64,000 nucleotides of DNA, taken from assembly GCA_028752905.1 (NCBI GenBank), contig JAQNBH010000011.1, forward strand, positions 26,838,833 to 26,902,832, in the 5' to 3' direction. A program made the position numbers and the translations under genes. This stretch comes from Cladorhizidae sp. MBARI D1340-BT2 (taxonomy: Eukaryota; Porifera; Demospongiae; Poecilosclerida; Cladorhizidae). Below the pieces are notes generated by a model that searched no databases, had not been told where the DNA came from, and was given only the letters and a program-made list of their open reading frames with translations. Below, piece by piece: positions 1 through 16,036 of the stretch. Numbering within the stretch: position 1 is the stretch's first letter; each line of letters opens with the position of its first letter.

Positions 1-3000
1 AGTCAGTTGATGCAACCTAGGTATACCCATGCAGTTGATACAACCTATGTATACCAGGCAGTTGATGCAACCTAGGTATATGCAGGTAGATGATGCAATT
101 AGGTATACCCAAGCAGTGGATGCAACCTAGGTATACCCAGACAGCTGATGCAACATAGGTATAACCCAGGCAGTTGATGCAACCTAGGTATACCCAGGCA
201 GCTGATGTAACCTAAGTACACACAGGCAATGGATGCAACCTAGGTATAGCCAGGCAGCTGATGCAACATAGGTATACCCAGGCAGTTGATGCAACCTAGG
301 TATACCCAGGCAGCTAATGTAACCTAACAATATACAGGCAATCGATGCAACCTAGGTATACCCAGGCAGCTGATGCATAATAGGTATACTCAGGCAATTG
401 ATGCAACCTAGGTAAAACCTGGCAGCTGATGCAACCTAAGTATACCCAGGAAGCTGATAAAACCTAGGTATATTCAGACAGTTGATGCAACCTAGGTATA
501 CCCAAGCAGTCGATGCAATCTAGGTATATCTAGGCAGTTGATGCAACATAGGTATACCCAGGCAGTTGATGCAACCTAGGTATACCCACCCAGGCAGCTG
601 ATGTAACCTAAGAATACACAGACAATGGATGCAACCGAGGTATAGCCAGGCATCTGATACATACTAGGTATACTCAGGCAATTGATGCAACCTTGGTATA
701 ACCAGGCAGCTGATGCAACCTAAGTATACCTAGGAAGCTGATACAACCTAGGTATACTCAGACAGATGATGCAACCTAGGTATACCCAGTAAGCTGATAC
801 AATCAAGGTATACCCAGGCAATTGATGAAACCTAGGTATATCCAGGAAGCTGATACAACCTAGGTATACCTAGGCAGTTAATGCAACTTAGGTATACCCA
901 GGCATTTAATGCAACCTAGGTATACCCAGGCAGTTGATGGAACCTAGGTATATCCAGGCAGTTGATGCAAACTAGGTATAGCCAGGCTGTTGATGCAACC
1001 TAGGTATACCCAGGCAGTTGATGCAAACTATGTATAGCCAGGCACTTGATGCAAACTAAGTATAACGAGGCAGTGATGCAACCTAGGTACACCCAGGCAG
1101 TTGAATCAACCTAGGTATACACAGGCAGTTGAAGCAACCTAGGTATACCCAGGCAGTTGAAGCAACCTACGTATACCCAGGCAGCTGATGCAACCTACGT
1201 ATACCCATGCAGTTGATGCAAACTAGGTATAACCAGGCAGCTGATACAATCTAGGTATACCCATGCAGTTGATACAACCTATGTATACCAGGCACTTGAT
1301 GCAACCTAGGTATATGCAGGTAGATGATGCAATTAGGTATACCCAAGCAGTGGATGCAACCTAGGTATACCCAGACAGCTGATGCAACATAGGTATAACC
1401 CAGGCAGTTGAAGCAACCTAGGTATACCCAGGCAGTTGATGCAACCTACGTATACCCTGGCAGCTGATGCAACCTACATATACCCATGCAGTTGATGCAA
1501 CCTAGGTATAACCAGGCATCTGATACAATCTAGGTATACCCAGGCAGTTGATGCAACCTAGATATACCCAGGTAGCTGATTCATCAACCTAGGTATACCC
1601 AAGCAGCTGATGCAACCTATGTATGCCCAGGCAGCTGATGCAACCTATGTATACCCAGGCAGCTGATGCAACCTAAGTATACCTAGGAAGCTGATACAAC
1701 CTAGGTATACTCAGACAGATGATGCAACCTAGGTATACCCAGGAAGCTGATACAATCAAGGTATACCCAGGCAATTGATGAAACCTAGGTATATCCAGGA
1801 AGCTGATACAACCTAGGTATACCCAGGCAGTTAATGCAACCTAGGTATACCCAGGCATTTGATGCAACCTAGGTATACCCAGGCAGTTGATGGAACCTAG
1901 GTATACCCAGGCAGTTGATGCAAACTAGGTATAGCCAGGCAGTTGATGCAACCAAGGTATACCCAGGCAGTTGATGCAAACTATGTATAGCCAGGCACTT
2001 GATGCAACCTAAGTATAGCCAGGCAGTGATGCAACCTAGGTACACCCAGGCAGTTGATGCGACCTAGGATACCCAGGCAGTTGAATCAACCTAGGTATAC
2101 ACAGGCAGTTGAAGCAACCTAGGTATATCCCAGGCAGTTGATGCAACCTACGTATACCCAGGCAGCTGATGCAACCTACGTATAACCATGCAGTTGATGC
2201 AACCTAGGTATAACCAGGCAGCTGATACAATCTAGGTATACCCAGTCAGTTGATGCAACCTAGGTAAACCCAGGTAGCTGATTCATTAACCTAGGTATAC
2301 CCAAGCAGTTGATGCAACCTATGTATGCCCAGGCAGCTGATACAACCTAGGTATACCCAGGCAGTTGATGCAACCTAGGTATACACAGACAGTTGGTGCA
2401 ACCTATGGATACCCAGACAGTTGATGCAACCAAGGTTTACCCAGGCAGTTGATCCAACCTGGGTATACCAAGTCAGTTGATGCAACCTAGGTATACCCAT
2501 GCAGTTGATACAACATATGTATACCAGGCAGTTGATGCAACCTAGGTATATGCAGGTAGATGATGCAATTAGGTATGCCCAAGCAGTGGATGCAATCTAG
2601 GTATACCCAGACAGCTGATGCAACATAGTTATAACCCAGGCAGTTGATGCAACCTAGGTATACCCAGGCAGCTGATGTAACCTAAGTATACACAGGCAAT
2701 GGATGCAACCTAGGTATAGCCAGGAAGCTGATGCAACATAGGTATACCCAGGCAGTTGATGCAACCTAGGTATACCCAGGCAGCTGATGTAACCTAACAA
2801 TATACAGGCAATCGATGCAACCTAGGTATAGCCAGGCAGCTGATGCATACTAGGTATACTCAGGCAATTGATGCAACCTAGGTATAACCTGGCAGCTGAT
2901 GCAACCTAAGTATACCCAGGAAGCTGATAAAACCTAGGTATATTCAGACAGTTGATGCAACCTAGGTATACCCAAGCAGTCGATGCAATCTAGGTATATC

Positions 3001-4098
3001 TAGGCAGTTGATGCAACATAGGTATACCCAGGCAGTTGATGCAACCTAGGTATACCCACCCAGGCAGCTGATATAACCTAAGAATAGACAGGCAATGGAT
3101 GCAACCGAGGTATAGCCAGGCATCTGATACATACTAGGTATACTCAGGCAATTGATGCAACCTAGGTATACCCAGGCAGCTGATGCAACCTAAGTATACC
3201 TAGGAAGCTGATCGAACCTAGGTATACTCAGACAGATGATGCAATCTAGGTATACCCAGGAAGCTGATACAATCAAGGTATACCCAGGCAATTGATGAAA
3301 CCTAGGTATATCCAGGAAGCTGATACAACCTAGGTATACCCAGGCATTTGATGCAACCTAGGTATACCCAGGCAGTTGATGGAACCTAGGTATACCCAGG
3401 CAGTTGATGCAAACTAGGTATAGCCAGGCAGTAGATGCAACCTAGGTATACCCAGGCAGTTGATGCAAACTATGAATAGCCAGGCACTTGATGCAACCTA
3501 AGTATAGCCAGGCAGTGATGCAACCTAGGTACACCCAGGCAGTTGATGCGACCTAGGATACCCAGGCAGTTGAATAAACCTAGGTATACACAGGCAGTTG
3601 AAGCAACCTAGGTATACCCAGGCAGTTGATGCAACCTACGTATACCCAGGCAGCTGATGCAACCTACGTATACCCATGCAGTTGATGCAAACTAGGTATT
3701 ACCAGGCAGCTGATACAATCTAGGTATACCCAGACAGTTGATGCACCCTAGGTATACCCAGGTAGCTGATTCATCAACCTAGGTATACCCAAGCAGTTGA
3801 TGCAACCTATGTATGCCCAGGCAGCTGATACAACCTAGGTATACCCAGGCAGTTGATGCAACCTAGGTATACACAGGCAGCTGATACATTCTAGTTATAC
3901 CCAGGCAATTGATGCAACCTAGGTATAACCAGGCAGTTGATTCAACCTAGGTATACCAAGGCAGCTGATGCAAACTAGGTATACCCAGGCAGTTGATGCA
4001 ACCTAGATATACTCAGGCAGTTGATGCAACCTATGGATACCTACAGAGTTGATGCAACCAAGGTTTACCCAGGCAGTTGATCCAACCTGGGTATACCC

Positions 4099-7000
4099 AG
4101 TCAGTTGATGCAACCTAGGTATACCCATGCAGTTGATACAACCTATGTATACCAGGCAGTTAATGCAACCTAGGTATATGCAGGTAGATGATGCAATTAG
4201 GTATACCCAAGCAGTGGATGCAACCTAGGTATACCCAGACAGCTGATGCAACATAGGTATAACCCAGGCAGTTGATGCAACCTAGGTATACCCAGGCAGC
4301 TGATGTAACCTAAGTATACACAGGCAATGGATGCAACCTAGGTATAGCCAGGCAGCTGATGCAACATAGGTATACCCACCCAGGCAGCTGATGTAACCTA
4401 AGAATACACAGGCAATGGATGCAACCGAGGTATAGCCAGGCATCTGATACATAGTAGGTATATTCAGGCAATTGATGCAAACTAGGTATACCCAGGCAGC
4501 TGATGCAACCTAAGTATACCTAGGAAGCTGATACAACCTAGGTATACTCAGACAGATGATGCAACCTAGGTATACCCAGGAAGCTGATACAATCAAGGTA
4601 TACCCAGGCAATTGATGAAACTTAGGTATATCCAGGAAGCTGATACAACCTAGGTATACCCAGGCAGTTAATGCAACCTAGGTATACCAAGGCATCTGAT
4701 ACAATCTAGGTATACCCAGGCAGTTGTATCAACCTAGGTATACACAGGCAGTTGAAGCAACCTAGGTATACCCAGGCAGTTGATGCAACCTACGTATACC
4801 AAGCAGCTGATGCAACCTAGTACCCATGCAGTTGATGAAACCTAGGTATACCCAGGCAGCTGATACAATCTAGGTATACCCAGGCAGTTGATGCAACCTA
4901 GGTATACCCAGTTAGCTGATTCAACCTAGGTATACCCAGGCAGTTGATGCAACCTATGTATGCCCAGGCAGCTGATACAATCTAGATATACCCAGGCAGT
5001 TGATGCAACCTAGGTATAAACAGGCAGCTGATACAATCTAGGTATACCCAGGAAATTGATGCAATCTAGGTATACCCAGGCAGCTGATACAACCTAGGTA
5101 TACCCAGGCAGATGATACAACCCAGGCAATCATAGGGATACCCAGGCAGTTGATTCAACCTAGGTATACCCAGGCAGCTGATGCAAACTAGGTATACCCA
5201 GGCAGTTGATGCAACCTACGTATACCAGGCAGATGATGCAACCTAGATATACTCAGGCAGTTGATACAACCTATGTATACCAGGCAGTTGATGCAACCTA
5301 GGTATATGCAGGTAGATGATGCAATTAGGTACACCCAAGCAGTGGATGCAACCTAGGTATACCCAGACAACTGATGCAACATAGGTATAACCCAGGCAGT
5401 TGATGCAACCTAGGTATACCCAGGCAGCTGATGTAACCTAAGTATCCACAGGCAATGGATGCAACCTAGGTATAGCCAGGCAGCTGATGCAACATAGGTA
5501 TACCCAGGCAGTTGATGCAACCTAGGTATACCCAGGCAGCTGATGTAACCTAACAATATACAGGCAATTGATGCAACCTAGGTATAGCCAGGCAGCTGAT
5601 GCATACTAGGTATACTCAGGCAATTGATGCAACCTAGGTAAAACCTGGCAGCTGATGCAAGCTAAGTATACCCAGGAAGCTGATAAAACCTATGTATATT
5701 CAGACAGTTGATGCAACCTAGGTATACCCAAGCAGTCGATGCAATCTAGGTATATCTAGGCAGTTGATGCAACATAGGTATACCCAGGCAGTTGATGCAA
5801 CCTAGGTATACCAACCCAGGCAGCTGATGTAACCTAAGAATACACAGGCAATGGATGCAACCGAGGTATAGCCAGGCATCTGATACAAACTAGGTATACT
5901 CAGGCAATTGATGCAACCTAGGTATACCCAGGCAGCTGATGCAACCTAAGTATACCTAGGAAGCTGATACAACCTAGGTATACTCAGACAGATGATGCAA
6001 CCTAGGTATACCCAGGAAGCTGATACAATCAAGGTATACCCAGGCAATTGATGAAACCTAGGTATATCCAGGAAGCTGATACAACCTAGGTATACCCAGG
6101 CAGTTAATGCAACCTAGGTATACCAAGGCCACTGATACAATCTAGGTATACACAGGCAGTTGAATCAACCTAGGTATACACAGGCAGTTGAAGCAACCTA
6201 GGTATACCCAGGTAGCTGATTCAACCTAGGTATACCCAGGCAGTTGATGCAACCTATGTATGCCCAGGCAGTTGATGCAAACTAGGTATAGCAAGGCAGT
6301 TGATGCAACCTAGGTATACCCAGGCAGTTGATGCAAACTATGTATAGCCAGGCACTTGATGCAACCTAAGTATAGCCAGGCAGTGATGCAACCTAGGTAC
6401 ACCCAGGCAGTTGATGAAACCTAGGATACCCAGGCAGTTGAATCAACCTAGGTATACACAGGCAGTTGAAGCAACCTAGGTATACCCAGGCAGTTGATGC
6501 AACCTAAGTATACCAAGGCAGCTGATGCAACCTAAATAATTATACCCATGCAGTTGATGCAACCTAGGTATAACCAGGCAGCTGATACAATCTAGGTATT
6601 CCCAGGCAGTTGATGCAACCTAGGTATACCCAGGTAGCTGATTCATCAACCTAGGTATACCCAAGCAGTTGATGCAACCTATGTATGCCCAGGCAGCTGA
6701 TACAACCTAGGTATACACAGGCAGTTGATGCAACCTAGGTATACACAGGCAGCTGATACATTCTAGGTATACCCAGGCAATTGATGCAATCTAGGTATAC
6801 CCAGGCAGTTGATTCAACCTAGGTATACCCAGGCAGCTGATGCAACCTAGGTATACCCAGGCAGTTGATGCAACCTAGATATACTCAGGCAGTTGGTGCA
6901 ACCTATGGATACCCAGACAGTTGATGCAACCAAGGTCTACCCAGGCAGTTGATCCAACCTGGGTATACCCAGTCAGTTGATGCAACCTAGGTATACCCAT

Positions 7001-10000
7001 GCAGTTGATACAACCTATGTATACCAGGCAGTTGATGCAACCTAGGTATATGCAGGTAGATGATGCAATTAGGTATACCCAAGCAGTGGATGCAACCTAG
7101 GTATAACCAGACAGCTGATGCAACATAGGTATAACCCAGGCAGTTGATGCAACCTAGGTATACCCAGGCAGCTGATGTAACCTAAGTATACACAGGCAAT
7201 GGATGCAACATAGGTATAGCCAGGCAGCTGATGCAACATAGGTATACCCAGGCAGTTGATGCAACCTAGGTATACCCAGGCAGCTGATGTAACCTAACAA
7301 TATACAGGCAATCGATGCAACCTAGGTATAGCCAGGCAGCTGATGCATACTAGGTATACTCAGGCAATTGATGCAACCTAGGTATAACCTGGCAGCTGAT
7401 GCAACCTAAGTATACCCAGGAAGCTGATAAAACCTAGGTATATTCAGACAGTTGATGCAACCTAGGTATACCCAAGCAGTCGAGGCAATCTAGGTATATC
7501 TAGGCAGTTGATGCAACATAGGTATACCCAGGCAGTTGATGCAACCTAGGTATAACCTGGCAGCTGATGTAACCTAAGAATACACAGGCAATGGATGCAA
7601 CCGAGGTATAGCCAGGCATCTGATACATACTAGGTATACTCAGGCAATTGATGCAACCTAGGTATACCCAGGCAGCTGATGCAACCTAAGTATACCTAGG
7701 AAGCTGATCGAACCTAGGTATACTCAGACAGATGATGCAATCTAGGTATACCCAGGAAGCTGATACAATCAAGGTATACCCAGGCAATTGATGAAACCTA
7801 GGTATATCCAGGAAGCTGATACAACCTAGGTATACCCAGGCAGTTAATGCAACCTAGGTATACCAAGGCATCTGATACAATCTAGGTATACCCAGGCAGT
7901 TGAATCAACCTAGGTATACACAGGCAGTTGAAGCAACCTAGGTATACCCAGGTAGCTGATTCAACCTAGGTATACCCAGGCAGTTGATGCAACCTATGTA
8001 TGCCCAGGCAGCTGATACAATCTAGGTATACCCAGGCAGTTGATGCAACCTAGGTATACTAAGGCAGCTGATACAATCTAGGTATAGCCAGGAAATTGAT
8101 GCAATCTAGGTATACCCAGGCAGCTGATGCAACCTAGGTACACCCAGGCAGTTGATGCGACCAAGTATACCCAGGCAGTTGAATCAACCTAGGTATACAC
8201 AGGCAGTTGAAGCAACCTAGGTATACCCAGGCCGTTGATGCAACCTACGTATACCCAGGCAGCTGATGCTCCCTACGTATACCCATGCAGTTGATGCAAC
8301 CTAGGTATAACCAGGCAGCTGATACAATCTACATATACCCAGGCAGTTGATGCAACCTAGGTATACCCAGGTAGCTGATTCATCAACCTAGGTTTACCCA
8401 AGCAGTTGATGCAACCTATGTATGCCCAGGCAGCTGATACAACCTAGGTATACCCAGGCAGTTGATGCAAACTAGGTATACACAGGCAGCTGATACATTC
8501 TAGGAATACCCATGCAATTGATGCAACCTAGGTATAACCAGGCAGTTGAATCAACCTAGGTATACACCGGCAGTTGAAGCAACCTAGGTATACCCAGGTA
8601 GCTGATTCAATCTAGGTATACCCAGGCAGTTGATGCAACCTATGTATGCCCAGGCAGCTGATACAATCTAGGTATACCCAGGCAGTTGATGCAACTTAGG
8701 TATACACAGGCAGCTGATACAATCTAGGCATACCCAGGAAATTGATGCAATCTAGGTATACCCAGGCAGCTGATGCAACCTAGGTACACCCAGGCAGTTG
8801 ATGCGACCTAGGATACCCAGGCAGTTGAATCAACCTAGGTATACACAGGCAGTTGAAGCAACCTAGGTATACCCAGGCAGTTGATGCAACCTACGTATAC
8901 CCAGGCAGCTGATTCAACCTACGTATACCCATGCAGTTGATGCAACCTAGGTATAACCAGGCAGCTGATACAATCTAGGTATACCCAGGTAGTTGATGCA
9001 ACCTAGGTATACCCAGGTAGCTGATTCATCAACCTAGGTATACCCAAGCAGTTGATGCAACCTATGTATGCCCAGGCAGCTGATACAACCTAGGTATACC
9101 CAGGCAGTTGATGCAACCTAGGTATACACAGGCAGCTGATACATTCTAGGTATACCCATGCAATTGATGCAACCTAGGTATACCCAGGCAGTTGATTCAA
9201 CCTAGGTATACCCAGGCAATTGATGCAACCTAGGTATACCCATGCAGTTGATGCAACCTAGATATACTCAGGCAGTTGGTGCAACCTATGGATACCAAGA
9301 CAGTTGATGCAACCAAGGTTTACCCAGGCAGTTGATCCAACCTGGGTATACCCAGTCAGATGATGCAACCTAGGTATACCCATGCAGTTGATACAATCTA
9401 TGTATACCAGGCATTTGATGCAACCTAGGTATATGCAGGTAGATGATGCAATTAGGTATACCCAAGCAGTGGATGCAACCTAGGTATACCCAGACAGCTG
9501 ATGCAACATAGGTATAACCCAGGCAGTTGATGCAACCTAGGTATACCCAGGCAGCTGATGTAACCTAAGTATACAGAGGCAATGGATGCAACCTAGGTAT
9601 GCCCAGGCAGCTGATACAATCTAGGTATACCCAGGCAGTTGATGCAACCTAGGTATACACAGGCAGCTGATACAATCTAGGTACACCCAGGCAGTTAATG
9701 CGACCTAGGATACCCAGGCAGTTGAATCAACCTAGGTATACACAGGCAGTTGAAGCAACCTAGGTATACCCAGGCAGTTGATGCAACCTACGTATACCCA
9801 GGCAGCTGATGCAACCTACGTATACCCATGCAGTTGATGCAAACTAGGTATAACCAGGCAGCTGATACAATCTAGGTATACCCAGGCAGTTGATGCAACC
9901 TAGGTATACCCAGGTAGCTGATTCATCAACCTAGGTATACCCAAGCAGTTGATGCAACCTATGTATGCCCAGGCAGCTGATAAAACCTAGGTATACCCAG

Positions 10001-13000
10001 GCAGTTGATGCAACCTAGGTATACACAGGCAGCTGATACATTCTAGGTATACCCAGGCAATTGATGCAACCTAGGTATAACCAGGCAGTTGATTCAACCT
10101 AGGTATACCCAGGCAGCTGATGCAACCTAGGTATACCCAGGCAGTTGATGCAACCTAGATATACTCAGGCAGTTGATGCAACCTATGGATACCCAGACAG
10201 TTGATGCAACCAAGGTTTACCCAGGCAGTTGATCCAACCTGGGTATACCCAGTCAGTTGATGCAACCTAGGTTTACCCATGCAGTTGATACAACCTATGT
10301 ATACCAGGCAGTTAATGCAACCTAGGTATATGCAGGTAGATGATGCAATTAGGTATACCCAAGCAGTGGATGCAACCTAGGTATACCCAGACAGCTGATG
10401 CAACATAGGTATAACCCAGGCAGTTGATGCAACCTAGGTATACCCAGGCAGCTGATGTAACCTAAGTATACACAGGCAATGGATGCAACCTAGGTATAGC
10501 CAGGCAGCTGATGCAACATAGGTATACCCAGGCAGTTGATGTAACCTAGGTATACCCAGGCAGCTGATGTAACCTAACAATATACAGGCAATCGATGCAA
10601 CTTAGGTATAGCCAGGCAGCTGATGCATACTAGGTATACTCAGGCAATTGATGCAACCTAGGTATAACCTGGCAGCTGATGAAACCTAAGTATACCCAGG
10701 AAGCTGATAAAACCTAGGTATATTCAGACAGTTGATGCAACCTAGGTATACCCAAGCAGTCGGTGCAATCTAGGTATATCTAGGAAGTTGATGCAACATA
10801 GGTATACCCAGGCAGTTGATGCAACCTAGGTATACCCACCCAGGCAGCTGATGTAACCTAAGAATACACAGGCAATGGATGCAACCGAGGTATAGCCAGG
10901 CATCTGATACATAGTAGGTATATTCAGGAAATTGATGCAACCTAGGTATACCCAGGCAGCTGATGCAACCTAAGTATACCTAGGAAGCTGATACAACCTA
11001 GGTATACTCAGACAGATGATGCAACCTAGGTATACACAGGAAGCTGATACAATCAAGGTATACACAGGCAATTGATGAAACTTAGGTATATCCAGGAAGC
11101 TGATACAACCTAGGTATACCCAGGCAGTTAATGCAACCTAGGTATACCAAGGCAACTGATACAATCTAGGTATACCCAGGCAGTTGTATCAACCTAGGTA
11201 TACACAGGCAGTTGAAGCAACCTAGGTATACCCAGGCAGTTGATGCAACCTACGTATACCCAGGCAGCTGATGCAACCTAGGTATACCCATGCAGTTGAT
11301 GAAACCTAGGTATACCCAGGCAGCTGATACAATCTAGGTATACCCAGGCAGTTGATGCAACCTAGGTATACCCAGGTAGCTGATTCAACCTAGGTATACC
11401 CAGGCAGTTGATGCAACCTATGTATGCCCAGGCAGCTGATACAATCTAGGTAAACCCAGGCAGTTGATGCAACCTAGGTATACACAGGCAGCTGATACAA
11501 TCTAGGTATACCTAGGAAATTGATGCAATCTAGGTATACCCAGGCAGCTGATACAACCTAGGTATACCCAGGCAGATGATACAACCCAGGCAATCATAGG
11601 GATACCCAGGCAGTTGATTCAACCTAGGTATACCCAGGCAGCTGATGCAACCTAGGTATACCCAGGCAGTTGATGCACCCTACGTATACCAGGCAGATGA
11701 TGCAACCTATATATACTCAGGCAGTTGATACAACCTATGTATACCAGGCAGTTGATGCAACCTAGGTACATGCAGGTAGATGATGCAATTAGGTACACCC
11801 AAGCAGTGGATGCAACCTAGGTATACCCAGACAGCTGATGCAACATAGGTATAACCCAGGCAGTTGATGCAACCTAGGTATACCCAGGCAGCTGATGTAA
11901 CCTAAGTATCTACAGGCAATGGATGCAACCTAGGTATAGCCAGGCAGCTGATGCAACATAGGTATACCCAGGCAGTTGATGCAACCTAGGTATACCCAGG
12001 CAGCTGATGTAACCTAACAATATACAGGCAATTGATGCAACCTAGGTATAGCCAGGCAGCTGATGCAAACTAGGTATACTCAGGCAATTGATGCAACCTA
12101 GGTATAACCTGGCAGCTGATGCAAGCTAAGTATACCCAGGAAGCTGATAAAACCTATGTATATTCAGACAGTTGATGCAACCTAGGTATACCCAAGCAGT
12201 CGATGCAATCTAGGTATATCTAGGGAGTTGATGCAACATAGGTATACCCAGGCAGTTGATGCAACCTAGGTATACCAACCCAGGCAGCTGATGTAACCTA
12301 AGAATACACAGGCAATGGATGCAACCGAGGTATAGCCAGGCATCTGATACAATCTAGGTATACTCAGGCAATTGATGCAACCTAGGTATACCCAGGCAGC
12401 TGATGCAACCTAAGTATACCTAGGAAGCTGATACAACCTAGGTATACTCAGACAGATGATGCAACCTAGGTATACCCAGGAAGCTGATACAATCAAGGTA
12501 TACCCAGGCAATTGATGAAACCTAGGTATATCCAGGAAGCTGATACAACCTAGGTATACCCAGGCAGTTAATGCAACCTAGGTATACCAAGGCCACTGAT
12601 ACAATCTAGGTATACACAGGCAGTTGAATCAACCTAGGTATACACAGGCAGTTGAAGCAACCTAGGTATACCCAGGTAGCTGATTCAACCTAGGTATACC
12701 CAGGCAGTTGATGCAACCTATGTATGCCAAGGCAGTTGATGCAAACTAGGTATAGCAAGGCAGTTGATGCAACCTAGGTATACCCAGGCAGTTGATGCAA
12801 ACTATGTATAGCCAGGCACTTGATGCAACCTAAGTATAGCCAGGCAGTGATGCAACCTAGGTAAATCCAGGCAGTTGATGCGACCTAGGATACCCAGGCA
12901 GTTGAATCAACCTAGGTATACACAGGCAGTTGAAGCAACCTAGGTATACCCAGGCAGATGATGCAACCTAAGTATACCAAGGCAGCTGATGCAACCTAAA

Positions 13001-16000
13001 TAATTATACCCATGCAGTTGATGCAACCTAGGTATAACCAGGCAGCTGATACAATCTAGGTATTCCCAGGCAGTTGATGCAACCTAGGTATACCCAGGTA
13101 GCTGATTCATCAACCTAGGTATACCCAAGCAGATGATGCAACCTATGTATGCCCAGGAAGCTGATACAACCTAGGTATACCCAGGCAGTTGATGCAACCT
13201 AGGTATACACAGGCAGCTGATACATTCTAGGTATACCCAGGCAATTGATGCAATCTAGGTATACCCAGGCAGTTGATTCAACCTAGGTATACCCAGGCAG
13301 CTGATGGAACCTAGGTTTACCCAGGCAGTTGATGCAACCTAGATATACTCAGGCAGTTGGTGCAACCTATGGATACCCAGACAGTTGATGCAACTAAGGT
13401 CTACCCAGGCAGTTGTTCCAACCTGGGTATACCCAGTCAGTTGATGCAACCTAGGTATACCCATGCAGTTGATACAACCTATGTATACCAGGCAGTTGAT
13501 GCAACCTAGGTATATGCAGGTAGATGATGCAATTAGGTATACCCAAGCAGTGGATGCAACCTAGGTATAACCAGACAGCTGATGCAACATAGGTATAACC
13601 CAGGCAGTTGATGCAACCTAGGTATACCCAGGCAGCTGATGTAACCTAAGTATACACAGGCAATGGATGCAACCTAGGTATAGCCAGGCAGCTGATGCAA
13701 CATAGGTATACTCAGGCAGTTGATGCAACCTAGGTATACCCAGGCAGCTGATGTAACCTAACAATATACAGGCAATCGATGCAACCCAGGTATAGCCAGG
13801 CAGCTGATTCATACTAGGTATACTCAGGCAATTGATGCAACCTAGGTATAACCTGGCAGCTGATGCAACCTAAGTATACCCAGGAAGCTGATAAAACCTA
13901 GGTATATTCAGACAGTTGATGCAACCTAGGTATACCCAAGCAGTCGATGCAATCTAGGTATATCTAGGCAGTTGATGCAACATAGGTATACCCAGGCAGT
14001 TGATGCAACCTAGGTATACCCACCCAGCCAGCTGATGTAAACTTAGAATACACAGGCAATGGATGCAACCGAGGTATAGCCAGGCATCTGATACATACTA
14101 GGTATACTCAGGCAATTGATGCAACCTAGGTATACCCAGGCAGCTGATGCAACCTAAGTATATCAAGGAAGCTGATACAACCTAGGTATACTCAGACAGA
14201 TTATGCAACCTAGGTATACCCAGGAAGCTGATACAATCAAGGTATACCCAGGCAATTGATGAAACCTAGGTATATCCAGGTAGCTGATACAACCTAGGTA
14301 TACCCAGGCAGTTAATGCAACCTAGGTATACCAAGGCATCTGATACAATCTAGGTATACCCAGGCAGTTGAATCAACCTAGGTATACACAGGCAGTTGAA
14401 GCAACCTAGGTATACCCAGGTAGCTGATTCAACCTAGGTATACCCAGGCAGTTGATGCAACCTATGTATGCCCAGGCAGCTGATACAATCTAGGTATACC
14501 CAGGCAGTTGATGTAACCTAGGTATACACAGGCAGCTGATACAATCTAGGTATACCCAGGAAATTGATGCAATCTAGGTATACCCAGGCAGCTGATGCAA
14601 CCTAGGTACACCCAGGCAGTTGATGCGACCAAGGATACCCAGGCAGTTGAATCAACCTAGGTATACACAGGCAGTTGAAGCAACCTAGGTATACCCAGGC
14701 AGTTGATGCAACCTACGTATACCCAGGCAGCTGATGCAACCTACGTATACCCATGCAGTTGATGCAACCTAGGTATAACCAGGCAGTTGATGCAACCTAG
14801 GTATACCCAGGTAGCTGATTCATCAACCTAGGTTTGCCCAAGCAGTTGATGCAACCTATGTATGCCTAGCCAGCTGATACAACCTAGGTATACCCAGGCA
14901 GTTGATGCAAACTAGGTATACACAGGCAGCTGATACATTCTAGGAATACCCATGCAATTGATGCAACCTAGGTATACCCAGGCAGTTGAATCAACCTAGG
15001 TATACACAGGCAGTTGAAGCAACCTAGGTATACCCAGGTAGCTGATTCAATCTAGGTATACCCAGGCAGTTGATGCAACCTATGTATGCCCAGGCAGCTG
15101 ATACAATCTAGGTATACCCAGGCAGTTGATGCAACTTAGGTATACACAGGCAGCTGATACAATCTAGGCATACCCAGGAAATTGATGCAATCTAGGTATA
15201 CCCAGGCAGCTGATGCAACCTAGGTACACCCAGGCAGTTGATGCGACCTAGGATACCCAGGCAGTTGAATCAACCTAGGTATACACAGGCAGTTGAAGCA
15301 ACCTAGGTATACCCAGGCAGTTGATGCAACCTACGTATACCCAGGCAGCTGATGCAACCTACGTATACCCATGCAGTTGATGCATCCTAGGTATAACCAG
15401 GCAGCTGATACAATCTAGGTATACCCAGGTAGTTGATGCAATCTAGGTATACCCAGGTAGCTGATTCATCAACCTAGGTATACCCAAGCAGTTGATGCAA
15501 CCTATGTATGCCCAGGCAGCTGATACAACCTAGGTATACCCAGGCAGTTGATGCAAACTAGGTATACACAGGCAGCTGATACTTTCTAGGTATACCCAGG
15601 CAATTGATGCAACCTAGGTATACCCAGGCAGTTGATTCAACCTAGGTATACCCAGGCAGTTGATGCAACCTAGGTATACCCAGGCAGTTGATGCAACCTA
15701 GATATACTCAGGCAGTTGGTGAAACCTATGGATACCAAGACAGTTGATGCAACCAAGGTTTACCCAGGCAGTTGATCCAACCTGGGTATACCCAGTCAGA
15801 TGATGCAACCTAGGTATACCCATGCAGTTGATACAACCTATGTATACCAGGCAGTTGATGCAACCTAGGTATATGGAGGTAGATGATGCAATTAGGTATA
15901 CCCAAGCAGTGGATGCAACCTAGGTATAACCAGACAGCTGATGCAACATAGGTATAACCCAGGCAGTTGATGCAACCTAGGTATACCCAGGCAGCTGATG

Positions 16001-16036
16001 TAACCTAAGTATACACAGGCAATGGATGCAACCTAG
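4099..16036. repeat. Tandem duplication of about 6.46 kb in the satellite
   Basis: The segments about 4.1-9.6 kb and 10.25-16.04 kb are copies of one another. Private variants recur at a constant offset: CAATCATAGG at 5127 and 11591 (offset 6464), the AAATAATTATACC variant at 6534 and 12998 (6464), and the AGTCAG starts at 6971 and 13435 (6464). A rare AGTCAGATG start is shared by 9354 and 15794. Around 4370 the first copy lacks about 310 bp that the second has near 10520-10840, which explains the shorter offset (6152) between the starts at 4099 and 10251. Confidence 0.85.
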
